Below, piece after piece: positions 33,457 through 39,583 of a stretch of DNA of 39,583 nt. The stretch is taken from contig NZ_JBKKHQ010000032.1 of the NCBI RefSeq assembly GCF_046614695.1, positions 1 through 39,583 on the forward strand, in the 5' to 3' direction. Position 1 is the stretch's first letter, and each line of letters opens with the position of its first letter. The notes under the pieces were generated by a model. The model did not search any database. It was not told where the DNA came from and was given only the letters and a program-made list of their open reading frames with translations. The stretch comes from Pokkaliibacter sp046614695 (GTDB lineage: Bacteria > Pseudomonadota > Gammaproteobacteria > Pseudomonadales > Balneatricaceae). Made by a program: the position numbers and the translations under genes.

Positions 33457-34248
33457 TTAGCCTGCCGCGCGAATTTTGCCTTCCACCGGGGAGGAAGCGG
33501 AACCCAGAACACGCTTGGGCATTCGGCCTGCAAGATAAGCTTCACGACCGGCTTCAACGGCTTTCCTCATGGCAGAAGCCATCAGCACCGGGTTCCTGGC
33601 AGCGGCGATAGCGGTGTTCATCAGTACCCCCTCGCAACCCAGCTCCATGGCAATCGCTGCATCCGAAGCCGTGCCCACACCCGCATCCACCAGTACCGGC
33701 ACCTTGGCACGATCAAGAATGATCTGCAGGTTATAAGGATTCACGATACCAAGGCCTGAGCCAATCAGGCTGCCCAGCGGCATGACTGCCACACAGCCGA
33801 TTTCCTCCAGCTGACGGGCGACGATGGGATCATCACTGGTGTAAACCATGACTTTAAAGCCATCTTTCACCAGCGTTTCTGCCGCTTTCAGGGTATCGAC
33901 GATGTTCGGATACAGGGTTTCCTGATCCGCCAGCACTTCCAGTTTGACGAGATCATGTCCGTCCAGCAGTTCACGGGCCAGACGGCAGGTACGCACGGCA
34001 TCATCGGCAGTAAAGCAGCCCGCAGTATTAGGCAGGATGGTGTAGCGGTCAGGCGGGATAACATCCAGCAGATTAGGTTCACCCGGGTTTTGGCCGATGT
34101 TGGTTCGGCGCACCGCGACGGTGACGATTTCCGCGCCACTGGCTTCAATGGCCACGCGAGTTTCTTCCAGGTCTTTGTATTTGCCAGTACCGACCAACAG
34201 GCGGGAGTTGTAGGTTTTTCCGGCAATCTGCAGAGCATTATCGTGCAC
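33457..34248 (-). CDS. thiG: Thiazole synthase ThiG
   Basis: ThiG condenses 1-deoxyxylulose 5-phosphate, dehydroglycine and ThiS-bound sulfur into the thiazole ring of thiamine. The 263-residue TIM-barrel protein shows LLVGTGKYKDL (17-27), VAVRRTN near 44-50, NTAGCFTADDAV near 74-86, the Schiff-base lysine in LVKLEVL (Lys102) and the phosphate-binding VLVDAGVGTASDA. It lies 61 bp downstream of thiS, the usual partner. TCAAGGAG-type sequence ahead of the ATG at 34248 supports that start. Confidence 0.96.
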   Translation of the reverse strand: MHDNALQIAGKTYNSRLLVGTGKYKDLEETRVAIEASGAEIVTVAVRRTNIGQNPGEPNLLDVIPPDRYTILPNTAGCFTADDAVRTCRLARELLDGHDLVKLEVLADQETLYPNIVDTLKAAETLVKDGFKVMVYTSDDPIVARQLEEIGCVAVMPLGSLIGSGLGIVNPYNLQIILDRAKVPVLVDAGVGTASDAAIAMELGCEGVLMNTAIAAARNPVLMASAMRKAVEAGREAYLAGRMPKRVLGSASSPVEGKIRAAG

Positions 34249-34309
34249 TTTTATTCTCCTTGTTTGGCCGTTACGGCCTGTGCGAATCGGATCATGGCTG
34301 AGCCGTCAC

Positions 34310-34519
34310 TCAACCACCACCGATGGCATGTACCACTTCCAGACGATCTCCGCTCGCCAGGATGCGCTCGCTATGCTGGCTGCGTGGAACAATTTCCAGA
34401 TTCAGCTCCACAGCAACACGCTTGTCTTGTAGCCCCATGGACTCAAGCAGAACGGAGATGGTGGACTCAGGCGGCAGACGATGCTGCTCACCATTGACCT
34501 CAACTTCAATCATCGACAT
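34310..34519 (-). CDS. thiS: Sulfur carrier protein ThiS
   Basis: This 69-residue ubiquitin-fold protein is adenylylated and thiocarboxylated at its C-terminus and delivers sulfur to ThiG. The sequence begins MIEVEVNGE two residues in and ends HAIGGG, with the required terminal Gly-Gly. GGGA five bases before the ATG at 34519 supports that start over the ATG two codons later. No thiamine (TPP) riboswitch is evident upstream in the short gap to the ygdD-like gene. Confidence 0.93.
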   Translation of the reverse strand: MSMIEVEVNGEQHRLPPESTISVLLESMGLQDKRVAVELNLEIVPRSQHSERILASGDRLEVVHAIGGG

Positions 34520-34593
34520 GACATTCCCAGAGTGATGGGCAGCAGTCAGTCATCCTGACTACTGCTGAAGTTTTTTAAGACAGAGGTGGGCGA

Positions 34594-34980
34594 TCAGGGC
34601 GCGAGGCTCAGCTGTCGCCAGGCCAGATAGGCCAGCATTCCCCAGCCGAGCAGCAGCGCTGCACCGCCGATGGGAGTGATCGCGCCCAGCCAGCGAATGC
34701 CGGTCAGGGCAAGAATATAGAGGCTTCCGGAGAACAGCAGGATACCGACAAACCAGCTCCAGGCGACAACCTTCATTAAGTTCCCCTGCCAGTGCAGCAT
34801 AAGCACACCGGCCAGCACCAGAGCGACAGCATGAACCAGCTGATAGTGTGCAGCGGTATTAATAATGCCCAGCGAGTACTCATCGAGACGCTGTTTAAGA
34901 CCATGAGCGGCGAAGGCACCCATCGCTACAGCACAAAATCCATTGAGAGCAGCCAGACAAATGGCCATTGCAGGAACCAT
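34594..34980 (-). CDS. DUF423/YgdD-family membrane protein
   Basis: The 128-residue protein has four hydrophobic helices at about 1-25, 45-68, 70-90 and 97-120, with the family features LAALNGFCAVAMGAFAAHGLK near the start and the glycine-rich ITPIGGAALLLGW near the end. It is a small inner-membrane protein of unknown function. I chose the ATG at 34980 because GGAG lies 6 bases ahead; an ATG at 35016 would add a polar 12-residue extension before the first helix. It is upstream of thiS on the same strand, 74 bp apart, and divergent from hemC. Confidence 0.88.
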   Translation of the reverse strand: MVPAMAICLAALNGFCAVAMGAFAAHGLKQRLDEYSLGIINTAAHYQLVHAVALVLAGVLMLHWQGNLMKVVAWSWFVGILLFSGSLYILALTGIRWLGAITPIGGAALLLGWGMLAYLAWRQLSLAP

Positions 34981-35131
34981 GTCATTCTCCACAGCGGTAA
35001 AAGGCCGAAGCATCATACTCCCTCCGGCACGGCAGGTAAAAAATCTGACGGTGCATCAAACCGCTCTCTTCCCGGGACTAGCTATTTGAAACCTTTTTAC
35101 CCATCCAGAGCATGGTTTGAGTGCTGGCATT

Positions 35132-35140
35132 TGCTAAAAT
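35132..35140 (+). promoter_or_regulatory. Probable extended -10 promoter of the hem operon
   Basis: TGCTAAAAT is an extended -10 form (TG, one base, then TAAAAT). It is 37 bases before the hemC ATG. The -35 position (near 35113-35118, TGGTTT) is poor, as is common for extended -10 promoters. Confidence 0.45.
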
Positions 35141-35177
35141 GCGCCCATTCACTTTCCCGCAGGAATCCTGACCCGAC

Positions 35178-36122
35178 ATGAACCAGACACCGCTTCGCAT
35201 CGCTACCCGTCAAAGCCCGTTAGCCCTCTGGCAGGCCTATTACGTGCGGGACAGGTTGCAGGCAATTCACCCGGGTCTGGAAGTGGAGCTGGTCACCATG
35301 ACCACCAAGGGCGACAAGTTGCTGGATACACCGCTGGCCAAAATTGGCGGCAAGGGGCTGTTCGTCAAGGAGCTGGAAAATGCCATGCTGGAGGGTCGCG
35401 CCGACATCGCCGTGCATTCCATGAAGGATGTCCCCATGGAGTTTCCGCAAGGTTTGGGTCTGGCGGTAATCTGCGAACGAGAAAACCCTTTTGATGCCTT
35501 CGTCAGCAATCAGTTCGAGAGTCTGGAAGCATTGCCGGAAGGCGCTATTGTCGGCACCTCCAGCCTGCGCCGTCAGGTGCAAATCAGGGCATTGCGCCCG
35601 GATCTCAAACTGGAAAACCTGCGTGGCAACGTCAACACCCGTCTGGCGAAGCTGGATGCGGGCGAGTACGACGCCATCATTCTTGCCAGCGCCGGGCTCA
35701 TTCGCCTGGAAATGGACGAGCGTATCCGTCAGGTACTGCCTGCGGTGACCAGTCTGCCCGCCGGTGGTCAGGGAGCAGTGGGCATTGAGTGTCGCACCAA
35801 CGATGAACGTATTCTGCAATTACTCACCCCCTTGCATCACAAGGATACCGCCGACCGCGTACTGGCAGAGCGAGCACTAAACCGTCGTCTCGAAGGAGGC
35901 TGTCAGGTGCCCATCGGCTGTTTCGCCGAGCTTGAGAATGATCAGCTATGGCTGCGCGGCCTGGTCGGCTCCCCCGATGGAACTCAGGTTCTGCGTGCCG
36001 AGATCCGCGGACCACGCCAACAAGCTGAACAGCTTGGCGTAGCAGTCGCTGAAGCTCTTTTGTCACAGGGCGCTGGCAGTATTCTTGAAGCCGTTTACGG
36101 AGAAGGTCTGCAAGGGTCATGA
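35178..36122 (+). CDS. hemC: Porphobilinogen deaminase
   Basis: HemC (hydroxymethylbilane synthase) joins four porphobilinogens into the linear tetrapyrrole for heme. The 314-residue product shows RIATRQSPLALWQA (7-20), KGLFVKELE, the catalytic Asp84 in HSMKDVP and the dipyrromethane-binding cysteine in EGGCQVPIG (Cys242), both at the E. coli positions. The nearest purine-rich site, AGGA at 35161-35164, is 13 bases from the ATG, unusually far. The ATG overlaps nothing upstream; the stop overlaps the hemD start by four bases, so it leads a coupled hemCDXY operon. Confidence 0.97.
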   Translation: MNQTPLRIATRQSPLALWQAYYVRDRLQAIHPGLEVELVTMTTKGDKLLDTPLAKIGGKGLFVKELENAMLEGRADIAVHSMKDVPMEFPQGLGLAVICERENPFDAFVSNQFESLEALPEGAIVGTSSLRRQVQIRALRPDLKLENLRGNVNTRLAKLDAGEYDAIILASAGLIRLEMDERIRQVLPAVTSLPAGGQGAVGIECRTNDERILQLLTPLHHKDTADRVLAERALNRRLEGGCQVPIGCFAELENDQLWLRGLVGSPDGTQVLRAEIRGPRQQAEQLGVAVAEALLSQGAGSILEAVYGEGLQGS

Positions 36123-36907
36123 CCCTCATTAACGAGGCCAATAACCCGAAGGCTTTAGCGGGTGTGCGGGTCATGGTAACCAGACCCGCTCCGTACGGCG
36201 CAGGACTCCAGTCATTGCTGCGCGATGCCGGTGCCGAATGTCACTGGCAACCGCTGCAGGAAATCCAAAGCTTTGAACCCGGCGATGACCAATATCCTCT
36301 CGCAAAGTCCTATATTCTCGACCTTGACCTCTATGCTAAGGTCATTGTCGTTAGTCGCTCTGCGGCCAGCGCTCTTATTGAGTGGATTGACTACTACTGG
36401 CCGCAACTGCCACTGGGCATATGCTGGATTAGTATTGGCAAGGGCACTGCCGAGGTACTTGCCAGTGCCGGGATTGATGCCATTAGTGCCGACGGTGAGA
36501 ACAGCGAAGCACTGCTTAGCCTGCCTGCACTTGAAGATGTCACTCATGAGCGCATTCTTCGGGTCGGTGGTGTGGGTGGCCGAACGACGCTGGCAGACAC
36601 ATTGAAAAGCCGGGGAGCCCGAGTCGACTGCGCAGACCTGTATCAACGCACCAATATCGACTGGACTCCTGATCAGCTGCGCCTTGTGCGTGAGCAGAAT
36701 GTCATCATGATAACCAGTGGCGAGGCGCTTCTGCACCTCACCGCTCAGCTTGGTGGCCCACTTACCATGCCGATTATCGTGCCCGGCGAACGAGTGGCAC
36801 GAATGGCCAGAGATTTGCATTGGCCGCAGGTTGTTACCAGTAATAGTGCCAGTGACGGCGCCATGCTGGCGTGTTTAATTCAATGGCGCGCAGACGCCAG
36901 CTGCTAA
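36119..36907 (+). CDS. hemD: Uroporphyrinogen-III synthase
   Basis: HemD cyclises hydroxymethylbilane to uroporphyrinogen III with inversion of ring D. The 262-residue product belongs to a poorly conserved family. Recognisable parts are the VRVMVTRPAPYGAGL opening, VIVVSRSAASALIEWI near 77-92, SIGKGTAEVLASAGI near 103-117, RILRVGGVGGRTTLAD near 141-156 and MITSGEALLHL near 195. The ATGA overlap with hemC and the following hemX place it in the heme operon, which makes the call firm. hemX starts 16 bp later. Confidence 0.93.
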   Translation: MTLINEANNPKALAGVRVMVTRPAPYGAGLQSLLRDAGAECHWQPLQEIQSFEPGDDQYPLAKSYILDLDLYAKVIVVSRSAASALIEWIDYYWPQLPLGICWISIGKGTAEVLASAGIDAISADGENSEALLSLPALEDVTHERILRVGGVGGRTTLADTLKSRGARVDCADLYQRTNIDWTPDQLRLVREQNVIMITSGEALLHLTAQLGGPLTMPIIVPGERVARMARDLHWPQVVTSNSASDGAMLACLIQWRADASC

Positions 36908-36923
36908 CAGGACGGATGTTCGC

Positions 36924-38234
36924 ATGACAGATCAGCAAACCCCTTCACAGCCCGAGAAGGACAAGAGCAAGGAAGTGCCCAAGGCTGCTCCCAAAAAGAA
37001 GGCAGCACCGACTCGGCGGACTCCGCTGGTGGTCGCGATTGTCATCGCGCTCGGTGGCCTTGGGGTAGCTGGCTACAGTCTGTGGCAGGTCGAACAGCTC
37101 AAGAAGATGAGCCAGTCACACAGCAGCCAGGTTGATGCCACTCTGGCTTCTCTGAAAAATGAAGGCTCCCAGTCTGCCAATGATTTTCGCCAGAAACTGT
37201 CCGAGCAGCTGAAGCAGAATCAGGAACTGGCCAAGTCCAGCCAGCAACAAGCCCAGAAAATCGAGCAGCGTCTGAACGAAGGCCTGCAACAGATGCGTGC
37301 CATGACCAGCACCAGTCGTGAAGACTGGCAACTGGCAGAGGTGGAGTATCTGCTGCGTTTGGCGAACCAGCGCATTCTTACCGAAGGCAGCGTAGCTGGC
37401 GCCGAGGCAATGCTCAAATCCGCAGATGCCATTCTGCATGACCTTGATGATGTCTCCCTCTACCCCGTTCGCAAAGCTGTCGCAGAGGATCTCGCCAAAC
37501 TGGAAGCCGTCCCCAGTCTGGATACTGAAGGCATGTACCTGCGCCTGAATGCGCTGAACGACCAGGTCGATCAGCTTGAGCTTCTGCCGGTTCACAACGA
37601 AAAAGTGCTTCCTGATGTCATCAAGGAAGTGACTGATGAAGAAACCGCCAAGACCTGGAATGAACGCCTGAGTTCTGCCTGGGACAATGCCTGGAGTGAG
37701 CTGAACCAACTGGTGGTTGTGCACAAGCGTGATGGCAAAGTGCAGCCTCTGCTGAGCCCGCAGGAGCATTTCTATCTGCAGCAAAACCTGCACTTGATGC
37801 TTGAGCAGGCTCAACTGGCTCTGCTGGAAGGGAAACAGCAGGCCTATGATGCGGCGCTGGATAAAGCGACCCGCTGGATTCCACAGTACTTTGATACACG
37901 CCAGAGTGCCGCCAGTGCACTGATGAAAGGCATCAAAGAAATGCAGTCCGTCAAGGTAGCGCCAACGCTACCGGATATCAGCCAGTCTCTGGCGGTACTG
38001 AAGAGCTACCTCAAAGCGGTTCACTCGGATGGCGCCGCTCCGGCGAAACGCCAGAGCCAGCCTATGAAGCCTGCAACGCCAGCACAGCCCGAAGAAACCC
38101 CGGACAGCCAGCAAGCAGTGCCTGAAGAAAGCGCACCTGAAGCGGCTCCCTCCGAGGATGCACCTGCTGATCAGTCAGAAATGAAGGAAGCCTCTACGAG
38201 CGAAACCACCCCGGCCACCGGAGGTGATCAATGA
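36924..38234 (+). CDS. hemX: HemX-like membrane protein
   Basis: The 436-residue protein has a Lys/Pro-rich cytoplasmic N-terminus (1-35), one transmembrane helix at about 37-55, a coiled coil in the periplasm (about 60-130, Gln-rich) and a helical domain with the conserved WQLAEVEYLLRLANQRI near 134-150. The C-terminal 65 residues are low-complexity, rich in Pro, Glu, Ala and Ser. HemX proteins have been labelled uroporphyrinogen-III methyltransferases, but no methyltransferase motif is present; the role is probably structural or regulatory in the heme operon. The gene overlaps hemY by four bases. Confidence 0.92.
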   Translation: MTDQQTPSQPEKDKSKEVPKAAPKKKAAPTRRTPLVVAIVIALGGLGVAGYSLWQVEQLKKMSQSHSSQVDATLASLKNEGSQSANDFRQKLSEQLKQNQELAKSSQQQAQKIEQRLNEGLQQMRAMTSTSREDWQLAEVEYLLRLANQRILTEGSVAGAEAMLKSADAILHDLDDVSLYPVRKAVAEDLAKLEAVPSLDTEGMYLRLNALNDQVDQLELLPVHNEKVLPDVIKEVTDEETAKTWNERLSSAWDNAWSELNQLVVVHKRDGKVQPLLSPQEHFYLQQNLHLMLEQAQLALLEGKQQAYDAALDKATRWIPQYFDTRQSAASALMKGIKEMQSVKVAPTLPDISQSLAVLKSYLKAVHSDGAAPAKRQSQPMKPATPAQPEETPDSQQAVPEESAPEAAPSEDAPADQSEMKEASTSETTPATGGDQ

Positions 38235-39463
38235 AGAAGGCGTTTCTCTTTATTATCGCCATCCTGCTGCTTGGCACCTGGATTGGCTATGAAATGACGC
38301 AAGACAGCGGCTATGTGCTGATTGCGTTCAAGAGCTGGACCGTTGAGACCAGTCTCTGGACGGCCGCGGTACTGATGCTGCTGATTTTTATGGTCGCTCA
38401 TGGCCTGCTCCGCCTGTTTTATAAAGTACGCCTGCCAGGTGAGCGTCTTCGCCGCTGGCGTAGCAGCCGTCAGCAAGCCAATGCCAGTGTAAAAACCCAT
38501 CGCGGCTTACTGGCACTGGCCGATGGTCGCTGGAAGCAGGCCGAACGCTGGCTGACCCAGTCGGCAACCGCAAGCGATATGCCGATGATCAACTACCTTG
38601 CCGCAGCTCGTGCAGCGCAGGAGCAGGGTCATGACGACAAAGCGGATAAGTGGCTGCAAAAAGCGCAGGAAACCACTAAAGGCGCTGATATTGCCGTTGG
38701 CCTGACCCAAGCCGAATTAATGCTGCAGCGAGGCGAATACGTTAAAGCCCGCGCGCTACTTCTGACGCTACGCAAGCAGTCGCCTCGCCATACTCAGGTG
38801 CTGCGCATGCTAAAAACCTGCTGTGTGGAGCTTAAGGACTGGAAAGGTCTGTGCGACCTGATTATTGATCTCAAGCGCAATGAAGCGATGGATCTCTCCA
38901 GCCTGAAGCTGCTGGAAGCGGATGCCTGGCGTGCCCGCCTCAAAGAAGCGGGTCGCAACAAGGAAGCCACTGATGAGGCCCGGATTCAGGAAATTCTGGA
39001 TACCTGGCAGGCGATGCCCATTAATCTGCAAGAGCAGACCCTGACGCTACAGCTTTATGTTGAGCGCCTGATGGATCTCTCAGCGATTGAGCGTGCCGAG
39101 ATTGTCATTCGAAATGCAGTCAACCAGCAGTGGAATGATGAGCTGGTCTACCAATACGGCCTGATTCAAAGCCCGGCGCTGGATCGTCAGCTCAGCACCG
39201 CTGAGAAGTGGTTGAAACAACATCCGGATAATGCAGTTCTGCTACTGACACTGGGCCGTCTGAGCATTCAGTGTGGCCAGTGGCAAAAAGCCCGTCAGTA
39301 TCTGGAAAGCAGCCTGACCAAACAGCCTCGCTACGAGACACTGCAGGAACTGGCGCGTCTACTGCTGCACCTCGGCGAGCAGGTCAGCAGCACCAATCTG
39401 CTGCTGCGTCATGCCGATCTGTTGAATCAGGACTTGCCACAGCTGCCGATGCCACAGAAATAA
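38231..39463 (+). CDS. hemY: HemY-family TPR membrane protein
   Basis: The 410-residue protein has two N-terminal transmembrane helices (about 4-20 and 38-60) with a short acidic loop between them, and a cytoplasmic helical region with tetratricopeptide-like repeats: GLLALADGRWKQAERWL near 95-111, GLTQAELMLQRGEYVKARALL near 157-177 and LTLGRLSIQCGQWQKARQYL near 338-357. It follows hemX with an ATGA overlap. This gammaproteobacterial HemY is unrelated to the Bacillus protoporphyrinogen oxidase of the same name. It may help organise heme enzymes at the membrane; the exact job is unknown. Confidence 0.93.
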   Translation: MKKAFLFIIAILLLGTWIGYEMTQDSGYVLIAFKSWTVETSLWTAAVLMLLIFMVAHGLLRLFYKVRLPGERLRRWRSSRQQANASVKTHRGLLALADGRWKQAERWLTQSATASDMPMINYLAAARAAQEQGHDDKADKWLQKAQETTKGADIAVGLTQAELMLQRGEYVKARALLLTLRKQSPRHTQVLRMLKTCCVELKDWKGLCDLIIDLKRNEAMDLSSLKLLEADAWRARLKEAGRNKEATDEARIQEILDTWQAMPINLQEQTLTLQLYVERLMDLSAIERAEIVIRNAVNQQWNDELVYQYGLIQSPALDRQLSTAEKWLKQHPDNAVLLLTLGRLSIQCGQWQKARQYLESSLTKQPRYETLQELARLLLHLGEQVSSTNLLLRHADLLNQDLPQLPMPQK

Positions 39464-39489
39464 GCAGCCATCACCCGACGGTTTTAACG

Positions 39490-39509
39490 AAAAAAGGTGC
39501 CTTTGAGGC
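39490..39509 (+). terminator. Truncated half of the hemY terminator
   Basis: A run of six A (39490-39495) is followed by GGTGCC (39496-39501), TTTGA and GGC (39507-39509). The full partner arm would be GGCACC plus T, but the 74-bp repeat begins after its third base. The pattern mirrors the left edge and suggests a hairpin cut by an inserted element. Confidence 0.4.
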
Positions 39510-39583
39510 CACTGCTGTCCCATAAATGGCAGTCAATGAAAAAGCCTGAGTCCAAGTGAGTAAAATGAGAGTGCGACCAAACA
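39510..39583. repeat. 74-bp inverted repeat, right copy
   Basis: This is the reverse complement of bases 2-75 with no mismatch. It starts CACTGCTGTCCCATAAATGG and runs to the window edge. It contains a small palindrome CCATAAATGG. An open frame beginning ATGAGAGTGCGACC near its outer end leaves the window, so a transposase start beyond it is possible but not shown. Confidence 0.85.

Noticed and set aside
34520..34593. Possible TPP riboswitch ahead of thiS-thiG
   Set aside because: The gap is only 74 bases and none of the conserved CUGAGA/ACCUGA-type elements was seen on the minus strand.

Overview
The window looks like chromosomal DNA of a Gram-negative gammaproteobacterium. The evidence is a Lipid A/LPS export and core cluster (msbA, an LpxL-type acyltransferase, an O-antigen ligase), a hemCDXY operon, adjacent ygiF and glnE, and serB divergent from ytjB. 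Gene content and the moderately high GC (judged by eye) would fit an Oceanospirillales- or Pseudomonadales-like bacterium, but the species cannot be named from sequence alone. I recognised 33 protein genes, no tRNA or rRNA, and no CRISPR array. || Layout. (1) 1-3043: serB on the minus strand, divergent from a ytjB/ahpA-like membrane protein. (2) 3151-17390: envelope polysaccharide cluster. It holds msbA and ugd (-); an LpxL-like acyltransferase, a DLD-type glycosyltransferase and a GT4 (+); an ELM1-family protein and a second DLD glycosyltransferase (-); a lone GT2 (+); then a tightly overlapping minus-strand operon of ELM1-family protein, tviB-like dehydrogenase, waaL-like ligase, GT4 and a third DLD glycosyltransferase. 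Two UDP-sugar dehydrogenases would supply uronic acids, five or more glycosyltransferases would build the core, WaaL would attach polymer, and MsbA would flip the lipid A-core. (3) 17526-18521: ilvE. (4) 18522-23932: a gap of about 600 bp with a promoter and a palindrome, then an unrecognised three-gene operon (long coiled-coil protein, ClpB-like AAA+ ATPase with a degenerate first ATPase module, two-helix membrane protein with a cysteine-bearing exterior domain). This is the best candidate for an undescribed system. (5) 24018-29779: glnE, a small winged-helix-like protein, ygiF (CYTH-CHAD) and dgt, all minus. (6) 29907-32448: argE-argA, arginine synthesis. (7) 32528-34980: trmB, thiG, thiS and a YgdD/DUF423 membrane protein, minus. 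(8) 35178-39463: hemC-hemD-hemX-hemY. || Both ends of the window carry the same 74-bp sequence in inverted orientation (2-75 and 39510-39583). Each copy starts inside what looks like the second arm of an intrinsic terminator hairpin, behind serB on the left and behind hemY on the right. This suggests that the window lies between two oppositely oriented copies of a mobile or dispersed repeat that inserts into terminators, and that the record may be a contig broken at those copies. || Most functional names rest on motifs and neighbourhood recognised by reading; no database search was run.
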